DNA of 64,000 bases from AP-16 sp963755055 (GCA_963755055.1 CAVWIS010000027.1:296332-360331), one strand, 5' to 3'; counted from the stretch's first letter, positions 19,886 through 28,505 are shown. Made by a program: numbers and translations. The notes: generated by a model not told the origin, from the sequence alone.

Positions 19886-21094
19886 ATGAAGCTCTTCTAC
19901 GGCTGGGTCATCGTCGGCGCGGGTATCGTCATCACCTGCATCGGCTTCGGCACCGCGCTGTCGCTCGGCGTTTTCCTGGACCCGATGGCGACGGCGACCG
20001 GCTGGTCGCGCGCCAGCATCTCCACCGCCGCCACGCTCGATTTCCTGTGCATGGGACTGGCCTCGCTCGCCTGGGGCGCTCTGTCGGACCGGGCGGGAAC
20101 GCGCTTCGTTGTCCTCGCCGGCGGCGCCCTGCTCGGCCTCGGGCTGGTGGCGGCGAGCCGGGCCGCCACGATCGGCCAGTTCCTCGTGGCCTTCTCGGTC
20201 GTGGGCGCCGCGGCCGGCGCGTTCTACGCGCCGCTGACCGCAACCGTCACCCGATGGTTCACTGCGCATCGCAACCTGGCGGTGGCGCTGGTCTCCGCCG
20301 GCATCGGCCTCGGCTCGACGGTGATCGCGCCGCTCGCCCGCTGGCTGATCTCCGCCTACGACTGGCAGACCGCGCTGTTCGTGCTCGGCATCGTCGCCTG
20401 GGTTCTCATCCTGGCGGCCGGCCTCCTGGTGCGCCGGCCGCCGGAGACGGTGCTGCGACCGGCCTCGCCCGCTGCCGCAGCGGAGCGCGACTTCACCGTG
20501 GCGCAGGCGTTCCGCACGCCGCAGTTCGCCGCCATCGGGCTCACGCATTTCGCCTGCTGCGTGGCGCATTCGGGGCCGATCTTCCACATGGTGACGGAGG
20601 CGATCGACTGCGGCATCGCGCCGATGGCGGCGGCCACCGTGATCGGTGTCGCCGGCCTCTCCTCGGTCGGCGGGCGCGTCGTGTGCGGGCTGCTCGCCGA
20701 CCGGTTCGGCGCCAGGGAAACGCTGATCGTTGGATTGCTGGTCCAGGCGCTGGCGATCAGCCTCTATCTGGTGGTGCGCGACATTGGCGAGTTCTATGCG
20801 CTGGGCGTGCTGTTCGGCACCGCCTATGGGGGCATCATGCCGCTCTACGCCACGCTGGTGCGCGAGTATTTCGGCGCGCGCATCATGGGCACCGTGTTCG
20901 GCGCGGTCGCCATGCTCTCGACGCTCGGAATGGCGCTCGGGCCATGGGCCGGCGGCCTGATCTACGACACGCTCGGCGGCTATTTCTGGCTCTACGTCGC
21001 CTCCTGCGCGGTCGGGCTCGGCGCCGTGGCGATCGCTTTCACGTTCCGCCCGCCCGCGGCGGGCCGGGAGGTCGCGGGGGCCGTTCCGGCATAG
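19886..21094 (+). CDS. MFS transporter, oxalate/formate antiporter-like
   Basis: This is a 402-residue major facilitator with 12 hydrophobic segments beginning MKLFYGWVIVGAGIVITC. The loop ALSDRAGTR between helices 2 and 3 is the MFS signature, and a second copy (LLADRFGAR) lies between helices 8 and 9. The FYGWVIV start and overall pattern resemble the OFA and monocarboxylate-type carriers, so a small organic acid is a reasonable guess. ATG 19886 follows GGAGG. It is separated by about 195 bp from the ABC permease genes and may be its own unit. Confidence 0.85.
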   Translation: MKLFYGWVIVGAGIVITCIGFGTALSLGVFLDPMATATGWSRASISTAATLDFLCMGLASLAWGALSDRAGTRFVVLAGGALLGLGLVAASRAATIGQFLVAFSVVGAAAGAFYAPLTATVTRWFTAHRNLAVALVSAGIGLGSTVIAPLARWLISAYDWQTALFVLGIVAWVLILAAGLLVRRPPETVLRPASPAAAAERDFTVAQAFRTPQFAAIGLTHFACCVAHSGPIFHMVTEAIDCGIAPMAAATVIGVAGLSSVGGRVVCGLLADRFGARETLIVGLLVQALAISLYLVVRDIGEFYALGVLFGTAYGGIMPLYATLVREYFGARIMGTVFGAVAMLSTLGMALGPWAGGLIYDTLGGYFWLYVASCAVGLGAVAIAFTFRPPAAGREVAGAVPA

Positions 21095-21267
21095 CCGATT
21101 GCGGCGGCTGCCACAGGCTCTCCGGGGTCAGGCGCCTCGGCACTGGAGGAATGAAGCGCCCTGGCCGCAGGCTGAATATGCGACGGCCGTTCCCGCTCGC
21201 CGCCCCTTCCGCACGCGCCGTGCAGTCGAGACAGGTCATGGCGGCGCACACTTCGCCGGGACGTGCG

Positions 21268-21453
21268 CTAGCCCGCGTCGCGACCGCGGCCGGGGAGCCT
21301 GTCCTCGTCGGTCGTCACGCCCGACAGGCACGCGCTCGTCGCCGCCTCGACGGACCGAAACAGGGGCACGACCACGGACGTCGATCGCAGCGGCTGGTGC
21401 GTTCGCCGATCGACCACCCGGTAGTCGGAAATCTGTATGACTTCGGCAGACAT
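21268..21453 (-). CDS. Small hypothetical protein, divergent from a GG-leader peptide
   Basis: This encodes 61 residues beginning MSAEVIQISDYRVVDRR, with no signal peptide or known domain. ATG 21453 is preceded by an excellent ribosome binding site (CAGGAGGATGCC). It is divergent from the peptide gene at 21618. The 164-bp spacer holds two perfect TGTGA-N6-TCACA palindromes, the nearer one 53 bp upstream of this start. Its 3' end runs towards a dispersed repeat fragment at 21240-21270. Confidence 0.6.
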   Translation of the reverse strand: MSAEVIQISDYRVVDRRTHQPLRSTSVVVPLFRSVEAATSACLSGVTTDEDRLPGRGRDAG

Positions 21454-21506
21454 GGCATCCTCCTGATTCCCTGTCGATAGTCTCTCCCGATACCGCCTTG
21501 GTTCAC

Positions 21507-21522
21507 TGTGATGATCATCACA
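21507..21522. promoter_or_regulatory. CRP/FNR-family palindrome TGTGATGATCATCACA
   Basis: This is a perfect 16-bp palindrome that fits the CRP consensus TGTGA-N6-TCACA exactly. It is in the spacer between divergent small genes, 53 bp from the left start (21453) and 95 bp from the right start (21618). The regulator is inferred from the motif only. Confidence 0.65.
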
Positions 21523-21534
21523 AACGAAAGCTTC

Positions 21535-21550
21535 TGTGATCAATGTCACA
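21535..21550. promoter_or_regulatory. Second CRP/FNR-family site TGTGATCAATGTCACA
   Basis: Both half-sites are exact (TGTGA and TCACA with six bases between). Its centre lies 28 bp from the centre of the first site, almost three helical turns, so two dimers could bind on similar faces. It is 67 bp upstream of the GG-leader peptide start. Confidence 0.65.
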
Positions 21551-21617
21551 TCCTTGGCGAGGAAAGCGGGTCGACTATCGCCGCCGCCGAAGGACCGATC
21601 AGACCAGGGAGAGACCT

Positions 21618-21794
21618 ATGGACGATGCGCCGAAGGCTTCACGCGACCGCCTGATCAAGACGACCGACGAGGGCAGGATCGAGTTGACGGAGAAGGAGTT
21701 GAGCCGGGTCACCGGCGGCCGGAAGCACGATGGAACCGGCGGCGGCAACGTCGCGGGCGGCTGGGACCTTGTGGCAAACAAGGTACACGCCTGA
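21618..21794 (+). CDS. Double-glycine leader peptide (bacteriocin-like precursor)
   Basis: This is a 58-residue peptide with a classical GG leader: IELTEKELSRVTGG ends at residue 34. Such leaders are cut after GG by the C39 peptidase domain of peptide-exporting ABC transporters. The predicted mature part is 24 residues, glycine-rich (RKHDGTGGGNVAGGWD) and without cysteine. ATG 21618 follows GGGAGAG. No exporter or modifying enzyme is adjacent. A second peptide with an equally long leader is at 28506-28691. The role (bacteriocin, signal or other) is unknown. Confidence 0.65.
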   Translation: MDDAPKASRDRLIKTTDEGRIELTEKELSRVTGGRKHDGTGGGNVAGGWDLVANKVHA

Positions 21795-22117
21795 GCGCCT
21801 GCGGGCTCGTCCGAGCGTGACGCATCGTGCCGTCGCGACGTCAGGGGTGCGGCGATGTCGCGCTTGGCTGGCAGACGGTGAAAGCCACCCGGAAATCGGT
21901 CGTCTGTTGGGCCTGCGCTTGACAGTCGGGGGGCCGAACCTGATCGTTTCCTCGTGCGTGGCCTGGCTGGCCCGAGCGATGTTACGCCGCTGTTCGGCTT
22001 GCTGGCACGGTAATGGTCGCGCGCGCAAGGACGAGCGTCGCTACGATTGCGTGCCCGGTGTTGGAACCGCCAGGCGGCTCGACCGATCCAGTCACCGACA
22101 CATCGCGAGGCAGCGCC
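21795..22117. other. Intergenic stretch, nothing certain
   Basis: This is about 320 bp between the GG peptide gene and the methyltransferase gene. It contains TTGACA near 21920, a possible -35 box, but no convincing -10 partner. No repeat or gene was recognised. Confidence 0.3.
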
Positions 22118-23146
22118 ATGGCCAGGCCGAACCAGACGCCACGGACGGACGGCACACCGGTCACCACCGTTCGGCTGCAGAATATCGCCCAGTCGTACGG
22201 GCAGTCGGCGGCGCTCATGGCGGCTGTCGAGGTCGGCATGTTCACGGCGGTCAGCAACGGGGCCGGGACGTACGATGAGGTCGCCAGGGCGCTCGACATC
22301 CATCCGACCAACGCCGAGCGGCTGATGGTGATGCTGTGCGCCGCCGGCCTGCTGGAGAAGACCCAGGGCCGTCACCGGAATGCTCACGATGTCGAGCGCT
22401 TCCTGGTGGAGGGCAAGCCCGGCTACATGGGGTCCTGGATCACCTTCACCAAGCCGCAGTGGAACGAGTGGGGGCGGCTCAGCGACCACATCCGCAACAA
22501 GAATCTGAAGGTGATGGGCTCGATCGAGACCTTCACGTCCGCCGATGCGAGGCGCTACCACAATGCAACCTACTCGATCGGCCTGGGCGCCGGCCGCCGC
22601 TTCGTGCGCCAGGTCGACCTCAAGGACCGCAAGCGCATCATGGACATCGGCGGCGGCTCGGGAGCCTACTGCATCGCCGCCGCCAGGGAGCATGCCGGCA
22701 TCCGCGCCGTGGTGCTGGACCTGCCCGTGGTGTGCGAGATAACCCGCGAGTTCATCGCCGAGAACGGCGTCAGCGACCGCGTCGAGGCGCAACCGTGCGA
22801 TTTCACGCGCGACCCGTTCCCGACCGACTGCGATGTCGCCATCATGGCTTCCAACCTGCCCATGTACGGCCGCGAGATGATTGCGGGCGTCATCAGGAAG
22901 GCCTGCGAGGCGCTGCTGCCCGGCGGCGAGATGCACCTGATCGGCGAGACGACCAACGACGAGCGCACGGGACCGTGGGGGCCGGCCTACTGGGGCCTCG
23001 GCCAGGCGGTGGGGGATTCGCTCGGGCTCGCCCATTCGGAGGCGGACGTGATCGGCTACTTCGACGCGGCGGGCTTCAAGGACGTCGGCGTGCATGAGTT
23101 CATCGCCGGCTCGCTCAGCCGCATCGCCGGCACCAAGGCGAAGTGA
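22118..23146 (+). CDS. SAM-dependent O-methyltransferase (methyltransf_2 / CrtF-like)
   Basis: This is a 342-residue enzyme with an N-terminal winged-helix dimerisation region (residues 15-110) and a C-terminal class I methyltransferase fold. The SAM-binding glycine motif reads MDIGGGSGAYCIAAA and the next strand VVLDLPVV, as in the plant caffeate and bacterial hydroxyneurosporene O-methyltransferase families. The C-terminal GPWGPAYWGLGQA region fits the substrate pocket. It probably methylates a hydroxyl on a small molecule; the substrate is not evident from the neighbours. ATG 22118 was chosen because upstream residues do not fit the family. Confidence 0.82.
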   Translation: MARPNQTPRTDGTPVTTVRLQNIAQSYGQSAALMAAVEVGMFTAVSNGAGTYDEVARALDIHPTNAERLMVMLCAAGLLEKTQGRHRNAHDVERFLVEGKPGYMGSWITFTKPQWNEWGRLSDHIRNKNLKVMGSIETFTSADARRYHNATYSIGLGAGRRFVRQVDLKDRKRIMDIGGGSGAYCIAAAREHAGIRAVVLDLPVVCEITREFIAENGVSDRVEAQPCDFTRDPFPTDCDVAIMASNLPMYGREMIAGVIRKACEALLPGGEMHLIGETTNDERTGPWGPAYWGLGQAVGDSLGLAHSEADVIGYFDAAGFKDVGVHEFIAGSLSRIAGTKAK

Positions 23147-23325
23147 CGGCTGCAGCAGATCGGGTCGTTGCGATTACGTCTCGGCGGGATGTTTGGCCAG
23201 GCGCCTCTGTTGGCGGCAAGGTCTCTGATCCGTCGGCATCATAACCACGGTCGGCCGGTAGTATTGATCCAGGCGTTCAGAAAGGAAGCCGCGAATACGC
23301 GGCACGGCGTGTGATATTTGGTGAT

Positions 23326-23448
23326 GCGTTGCGGGCGATTTGCCCACGCGGTCCGACGCCCGGTGTGACCGCGTGGGCAAAATCGTACGCGCGGTTCGGG
23401 TGTGACGCGCCGTTCGCGCATCGATTTTGCCCACCCTGCGGGGCCGAA
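23326..23448. repeat. Palindromic repeat, second copy of the 16.1-kb family
   Basis: It contains GCGGGCGATTTGCCCACGCG, then GTGTGACCGCGTGGGCAAA and ATTTTGCCCACCCTGCGG, the same ordered inverted blocks as at 16074-16245. It lies between the methyltransferase gene and the convergent SDR gene. A piece of another repeat, ending GATGCGCTAG at 23470, follows it. Confidence 0.6.
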
Positions 23449-23473
23449 CCGATCCGCTTCGGAGGAAGATGCG

Positions 23474-24214
23474 CTAGCATCTGAGCATCACCCCGCCGTC
23501 GATGCGCAGGCCGTGGCCGGTCACGAACCCGCCGTCGTCGGAGGCAAGGAACAGCGCGCCGCGGGCGATGTCGATCGGCTGCCCGAGACGTTTCAGCGGC
23601 GACTTCCTCGCCCAGACCTCGGCGATGTGCGGGTCGGAAAAGGCCTTTGCGGTCATCCCGGTCTGGATCGCGCCCGGCTCGATGTAGTTGGCGGTGATGC
23701 CGAACCTGCCGAGCTCGAGCGCGAGCGTCCGCGTGAGCCCGGCGACGCCCGCCTTCGAGGCGCAATAGGCGGCAAGCCCGTAGTCGGTCGCCTCCGCCAT
23801 CACCGAGGCCACATTGATGATGCGCCCGCCGCCCGAGACCTTCAGGTGCGGGATCGCGGCGCGGCAGAGCAGGTACTGCGCGCGCACATTGACGGCGCAC
23901 ACGCGGTCCCAGTCCTCCTCCTGCATCTCCTCGACCGGCGCGCGGTGCGAGACGCCGGCGTTGTTCATCAGGATGTCGAGACGGCCGAATGCCCGGACGG
24001 CATGCGCGACGATGCGGTCCGGCGCGCCGGGCTCGGCAATATCGGCCTCGAGCACACGGATGGCATCATGCGACTTCGCAGTTCCGGCAAGATCGGTACC
24101 CGGCCGATCGACGGCGAGCACCTGTGCGCCGTGCTCGGCAAACAGCACGGCGGAAGCCCGCCCCATGCCCGACGCCGCGCCGGTGACGATTGCCGCCTTG
24201 TGCTGCAGTCGCAT
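23474..24214 (-). CDS. Short-chain dehydrogenase/reductase
   Basis: This is a 246-residue NAD(P)-dependent oxidoreductase of the classical SDR family. The cofactor motif is TGAASGMGRA (residues 11-20), the structural motif NNAG is present, catalytic Ser lies in NVASVM and Tyr and Lys in AAYCASKAG. The acidic residue in LAVDRPG after strand 2 favours NAD(H). ATG 24214 follows GGGAGGCAGC. The natural substrate is not clear. It is transcribed away from a cytochrome fragment that lies just behind its start. Confidence 0.88.
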   Translation of the reverse strand: MRLQHKAAIVTGAASGMGRASAVLFAEHGAQVLAVDRPGTDLAGTAKSHDAIRVLEADIAEPGAPDRIVAHAVRAFGRLDILMNNAGVSHRAPVEEMQEEDWDRVCAVNVRAQYLLCRAAIPHLKVSGGGRIINVASVMAEATDYGLAAYCASKAGVAGLTRTLALELGRFGITANYIEPGAIQTGMTAKAFSDPHIAEVWARKSPLKRLGQPIDIARGALFLASDDGGFVTGHGLRIDGGVMLRC

Positions 24215-24359
24215 GCTGCCTCCCTTGTTTTCTCGTTTGTTCTTGCGTTCAGAGCCAAACGACCAATCCGCCATCGACCGGGATCGACCGACCGAGCACG
24301 TGGCGCGCAGGCACGATAGCACCGGCTTGCGGTTTACGGCGATCAGGCCTCGGAAAGGC

Positions 24360-24593
24360 GGGCCGGGCAAGACGATCGAATGCGCATTGTGCCACGGCGC
24401 CGACCTGAAAGGGCTTGGACCGCTGCCCAGCATCGCCGGCCGTTCGCCGAGCTACATGTTCCGGCAACTCTATGACTTCCAGCACGGCGCGCGGACGGGA
24501 GAATGGAGCCCGCTCATGGCCAAGGTCGTGGCCAATCTCGACGAGCAGGACCTCCTTGCGATTGTGGCGTACCTCGCATCCCGCGACCCGTGA
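24360..24593 (+). pseudogene. C-terminal fragment of a c-type cytochrome
   Basis: The text GKTIECALCHGADLKGLG holds the heme-attachment motif CALCH. It continues to MFRQLYDFQHGAR and WSPLMAKVV (probable axial Met), ending LAIVAYLASRDP. This matches the second heme domain of periplasmic cytochromes c of the c553/c4 kind. There is no start codon, signal peptide or first domain, since the region upstream is the SDR start. It is the 3' remainder of a deleted gene. Confidence 0.75.
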
Positions 24594-24717
24594 GCGGGCG
24601 CGCAACCGTGCCCGGCGCCGTCATCGGGATGCGGTCGCCAGATGACGCTGGCCGGACAATTCGACCCGGATCAAGGGATTGCTCCCCGTCTGCCACCCAT
24701 TGCATGATACCCCCTTG

Positions 24718-24782
24718 CGTGGCGCGTGCTCTTTATCGGCGAACCGGGTCCGCTTCGCCGGAACATGCGCCAGTGAGCCCGA
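24718..24782. repeat. Dispersed repeat (CGGCGAACCGGGTCCGCTTC family)
   Basis: It carries the same ordered blocks as the inserted element at 7165-7290: GCGCGTGCTC..TATCGGCGAACCGGG and CTTCGCCGGAACATGCGC. It sits 30 bp before the cupin gene start. Confidence 0.55.
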
Positions 24783-24811
24783 CGGGGCGGCGAAAACGAT
24801 GGAGGGAACGA

Positions 24812-25315
24812 ATGGCTTACACTCTGGAGCAACTGAGCGCCGACATCCGCGACGCCCTCAAGGCGGATCCCGGGATCGCCGGCAAGCAGGCGGTGTGCAA
24901 GCTCGTGTCGAAGGTGCTGCTCGACCAGGAGTTCGTTGCCAGGCACCTGACCGCCGATGAGTGCCGCCCGCGCAAGGTGCTGTACGAGGATCCGGAGCTG
25001 GGCTTCTGCGTCTGCGGCCACGTCTACGAGAACGCGGCGCACGGCAAGCCGCACGATCATGGCTCCAGCTGGGCGATCTACGGCGTGGCGGCCGGCGACA
25101 CGGAAATGACGGAGTGGCGCATCGTCAAGCAAGGCGAGGGCGATGCCCCGGCCCTGGTCGAGCCGGCCAGGACCTATGTCATGAAGCCGGGCGACAGCCA
25201 CCTCTACGATGTCGGCGCCGTCCACTCGCCGAAGCGGGACGGGCTCACCAGGCTGGTGCGTATCGAGGGGAAAAACCTCGATCACGTGCAGCGCTCGAAC
25301 ATCAAGGCCGCCTGA
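24812..25315 (+). CDS. Cupin-fold, cysteine dioxygenase-like metal protein
   Basis: This is a 167-residue single-domain protein. The segment GKPHDHGSSWAIYGV supplies two metal-ligand histidines as in cupins of the cysteine dioxygenase type, and YDVGAVHSP gives the third. ATG 24812 is preceded by GGAGGGAACGA. A multi-rhodanese gene starts 33 bp downstream on the same strand, which suggests a sulfur-related job: oxidation of a thiol, with the product passed to sulfurtransferase domains. That role is inferred from the pairing and not shown. Confidence 0.7.
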   Translation: MAYTLEQLSADIRDALKADPGIAGKQAVCKLVSKVLLDQEFVARHLTADECRPRKVLYEDPELGFCVCGHVYENAAHGKPHDHGSSWAIYGVAAGDTEMTEWRIVKQGEGDAPALVEPARTYVMKPGDSHLYDVGAVHSPKRDGLTRLVRIEGKNLDHVQRSNIKAA

Positions 25316-25348
25316 GGACGAACGACATCGCGAAGCCGGGAGCGCGGC

Positions 25349-26956
25349 ATGCCGGCCGATGAGATCAAACGCGTCGATGCGCGGGCATTGAAAGCCCGGC
25401 TGCACGATGGCGTCGAGCTGGCCTTGCTCGATGCGCGCGAGGAGCTGCCGTTCGGCCGGCGTCATCTGCTGATGGCATCGTGCGTTCCGCTGAGCCGATT
25501 GGAGCTCGTGGTCGACGATCTGGTGCCGCGGCGCGGTGCGCCGGTGATTTGGTGCGACGATGGCGAGGGGTTGGCGGCGCGCGCCGCCGCCCGGATGGCG
25601 GCGCTCGGCTATCGGGACGTCGGTTGGCTGGAGGGCGGAATTGCCGCGTGGGAAGCGGCGGGTTTTCGCATCTACAGCGACGTGCACGTGCCCAGCAAGG
25701 CCTTCGCCGAGGTGGTCGAGCACGAGGCCGGCACGCCGTGGATATCCGCCGAGGACCTGCAGGCCCTGATCGATCGCAAGGCCGATATCGCGATCTACGA
25801 CAGCCGCTCCTACGAGGAGTACCACAACAACAGCATTCCGACCGCGATCAGCGTGCCCGGGGCCGAGCTGGTCTATCGCTTCGCGGATCTGACCCCGTCG
25901 CCGGACACCACGGTCATCGTCAATTGCGGCGGTCGCACGCGCAGCATCATCGGTGCGCAATCGCTGATCAACGCCGGCATGCGCAACAGGATCGTGTCGC
26001 TGAAGGACGGCACCATGGCCTGGCATCTGGCCGACCTCGAGGTGGTGCACGGGGCGACGCGAAGACCGCCGGAAGTCAGCGCCCACGGTCTCAGGTCGGC
26101 CCTCGAAGCGGCGGCGCGCGTGGCGGCGCGCTGCGGCATCGCCCGCATCGACAGGCGCACCCTCGAGGCATGGCGCGCCGAGGCGGCGCAGCGCACCCTG
26201 TACGTGCTGGACGTCCGCACGCCGGAGGAATACCAGGCCGGCCATCTGCGCGGCGCCCGCCTGGCGCCGGGCGGGCAGCTCGTGCAGGAAACCGACTCGC
26301 ACATGGCGACCTGGGGCGCCCGCGTCGTGCTCACCGACGACAATGGCGTCCGCGCCACCATGACGGCGTCGTGGCTCAAGCAGATGGGCTGGCCGGATGT
26401 CGCGGTGCTGGTCGCCGGTCCGGCCGACGGCGATTGGGTCGCCGGGCGGCATGTGCCGCGCGTTCTCGGGCTGGAGGCGACCGCGGCGCCTTCAATCGAT
26501 GCGACGGGCCTGCGCGACCGGCTGGCGGCGGGCACGGTGGCGGTGATCGATCTCGACCCGAGCAGGCGCTACGCGCTGGGCCATATTCCCGGCGCCTGGT
26601 TTGCCATCCGGTCGCGCCTCGGGGCCACGCTGGCGAATCGCTTCGCCGATCAGGCGATCGTGCTGACCTCGGGGGACGGCGCGCTGGCGGTGCTGGCGGC
26701 GGCTGAGCTGCGGGCCGCCACGTCGCCACCCGTGATGACCCTTGCGGGAGGCACGCAGGCCTGGATCCAGGCGGGATTGCCGCTCGAGACCGGGACCACC
26801 CGCATGGCCGACCAGGCCGACGACGTCTTCCTCTCGCCGCGCGAGCGCGGCCAGAACCGGGAGGACGCGATGCGCGAGTACCTGACCTGGGAGATCAACC
26901 TGGTCAACGATATGGCCAAGGACGACGATCACCGCTTCCGCGTCGTCGCCGGCTGA
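25349..26956 (+). CDS. Four-domain rhodanese-like sulfurtransferase
   Basis: This is a 535-residue protein made of four rhodanese domains. Domain 1 keeps a cysteine in VIWCDDGEG. Domain 2 has a good active loop, VNCGGRTRS. In domain 3 (VVLTDDNGV) and domain 4 (VLTSGDGA) the catalytic Cys is replaced. So probably only domains 1 and 2 carry persulfide and the others are structural. The end, REYLTWEINLVNDM, is typical of this family. It forms a likely operon with the cupin gene. Its last 170 bp are duplicated at 28323-28495. Confidence 0.85.
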   Translation: MPADEIKRVDARALKARLHDGVELALLDAREELPFGRRHLLMASCVPLSRLELVVDDLVPRRGAPVIWCDDGEGLAARAAARMAALGYRDVGWLEGGIAAWEAAGFRIYSDVHVPSKAFAEVVEHEAGTPWISAEDLQALIDRKADIAIYDSRSYEEYHNNSIPTAISVPGAELVYRFADLTPSPDTTVIVNCGGRTRSIIGAQSLINAGMRNRIVSLKDGTMAWHLADLEVVHGATRRPPEVSAHGLRSALEAAARVAARCGIARIDRRTLEAWRAEAAQRTLYVLDVRTPEEYQAGHLRGARLAPGGQLVQETDSHMATWGARVVLTDDNGVRATMTASWLKQMGWPDVAVLVAGPADGDWVAGRHVPRVLGLEATAAPSIDATGLRDRLAAGTVAVIDLDPSRRYALGHIPGAWFAIRSRLGATLANRFADQAIVLTSGDGALAVLAAAELRAATSPPVMTLAGGTQAWIQAGLPLETGTTRMADQADDVFLSPRERGQNREDAMREYLTWEINLVNDMAKDDDHRFRVVAG

Positions 26957-27042
26957 GGAGTGAGGTCAACAGCCAGGTTCCAGTCGGGCCCAATGGCGAT
27001 TGGGCCCACCCGCGCCACAAGAAGCCGCGGAACACGCTTTCC

Positions 27043-27963
27043 TCAATTCGACTTGGTGGCGTCGCGCACGAAAGCGGCCAGCTCGGTGTTGAAGCGGGCG
27101 GCGTCCTCGTAGAACGGCGCATGGCCGATCCCCTCATAGATCGAGAGCCTGGCGCCCGGGATGGTCGAGGCCGTGTACCTGGCGACGCCGACCTTGGCGT
27201 TGCGATCCTCCGCGCCGTGGGTCACCAGGACGGGCAGCTTCAGTTTGGACATCAGTTCGCTGGCGTCGAGCGGTCGGCCGCCAAGGCCGGCGCGCACCTT
27301 GGGCGGCACCATCATGTTGAACGCCAGCATGGTCTCAAAATCGTCGGCGCCCGGCTGCCGGGAGAAGCAGCCGTGCACGAAGGCGCGCGTCGCCGCGATG
27401 TTGGTGGCGAGATCTTCCGACATCATCAGCGGCAGGTTCTTGAGATTGTCGCCGATCAGGGCCGGATCGACCTTGATCGCGGCATCGACGAAGTTGATGC
27501 CGGCAAGCCTGCTGGCGCCATGGGTCGCCAGATAGTCGGAAATCACCCGACCGGCGTAGGACCAGCCGACCAGCACCGGGCGCCTGAGCCCGGCGGCGTC
27601 GATCACCGCCTGGACCTCGTCGCCCCAGGCCTTGGAATCCCGGTAGCGCGCCGGGTCGAACGGTTTGTCGGAATTGCCGTGGCCGCGCAGGTCGTAGGTC
27701 ACGATGCGAAACTCCTTGGCGAGATCGCTGTCGACCTGGCGCATCCACGACATGTGGCTCTGCGAGAAACCGTGGATGAACAGGATTTCCGGACCGGCGG
27801 GATTGCCCCATTCCTGCGCCGAGATGGTCAGGCCGTCGGGCGTCTTCACGGCGATCGGCTTGTACTTCAGCTGCTGCCCGAGGCCCGGCTGTGCCATCGC
27901 GACAAACACCGCCGTCGCGACCGTCATCGTGGCGAGGCGGCAGCCCCGCAAGGACATCGTCAT
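27043..27963 (-). CDS. Exported alpha/beta hydrolase
   Basis: This is a 306-residue enzyme with a signal peptide (ATMTVATAVFVAMAQPGLGQ) and an alpha/beta-hydrolase fold. The oxyanion-hole region is LFIHGFSQS, the nucleophile elbow GWSYAG (Ser), a likely acid in HGAEDRN, and the catalytic His in GIGHAPFYED. It probably hydrolyses an ester or similar bond in the periplasm; substrate unknown. It is convergent with the rhodanese gene and lies between that gene's true 3' end and its duplicated fragment. Confidence 0.85.
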   Translation of the reverse strand: MTMSLRGCRLATMTVATAVFVAMAQPGLGQQLKYKPIAVKTPDGLTISAQEWGNPAGPEILFIHGFSQSHMSWMRQVDSDLAKEFRIVTYDLRGHGNSDKPFDPARYRDSKAWGDEVQAVIDAAGLRRPVLVGWSYAGRVISDYLATHGASRLAGINFVDAAIKVDPALIGDNLKNLPLMMSEDLATNIAATRAFVHGCFSRQPGADDFETMLAFNMMVPPKVRAGLGGRPLDASELMSKLKLPVLVTHGAEDRNAKVGVARYTASTIPGARLSIYEGIGHAPFYEDAARFNTELAAFVRDATKSN

Positions 27964-28097
27964 GGCAAATCCTCCCCGTGCTTCATATTGTTACTGGCCA
28001 AGAGTAGCGCGCTCGCCGCTGCGGCGAAATGCCAAATCGGCCGGCCCACTCATTCGTGCGCGCGCCAAGTGGGCAAGGCTGGCGGTATCGTCCCCAC

Positions 28098-28150
28098 AGG
28101 GCTATCGCATCTGGCAGGAACGTGCCGCGCACTCCACCTCACCCCGCTTG
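28098..28150. repeat. Half copy of the CTCTCCCCGC repeat family
   Basis: The sequence CAGGGCTATCGCATCTGGCA followed by GGAACGTGCCGCGC and CTCCACCTCACCCCGC matches the left end of the elements at 47460-47640 and 51573-51790. The right half is absent; a gene fragment follows directly. Confidence 0.5.
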
Positions 28151-28322
28151 CGGCGCTGCCGCGCAAGCAGTCTCGCGTCCTGACCTGGCCGATCGCGACG
28201 GTGTTCGGAATCATCGCCCACCCGAGAGTGCACATGCTCGTCAAGCCGAACGTCACCCGCATCGTGACGAGCGAATACGGCTTCAAGCTGCGCTACACGT
28301 CCCCCGACCGGATGCGCGCTTG
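28150..28322 (+). pseudogene. Gene fragment encoding RVLTWPIATVFGIIA
   Basis: One frame reads AALPRKQSRVLTWPIATVFG, then PRVHMLVKPNVTRIV and EYGFKLRY, which looks like the conserved C-terminal part of a protein. A shorter piece of the same family lies at 32890-32962. Neither has a start or the rest of the gene. The parent family was not identified. Confidence 0.5.
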
Positions 28323-28495
28323 CGGGGGCACGCAGGCCTGGATCCAGGCGGGATTGCCGCTCGAGACCGGGACCACCCGCATGGCCGACCAGGCCGACGA
28401 CGTCTTCCTGTCGCCGCGCGAGCGCCGCCAGAACCGGGAGGATGCGATGCGCGAGTACCTGACCTGGTAGATCAACCTGGTCAACGAGATCGCCC
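28323..28495 (+). pseudogene. Duplicated 3' fragment of the rhodanese gene
   Basis: This is almost identical to 26749-26920: GGCACGCAGGCCTGGATCCA continues through the codons for GLPLETGTTRMADQADD to REYLTW. The following Glu codon GAG has become TAG, and small changes include GGC to CGC. It has no start of its own and is not functional. It shows a local duplication across the hydrolase gene. Confidence 0.85.
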
Positions 28496-28505
28496 GTAAG
28501 GCCGC

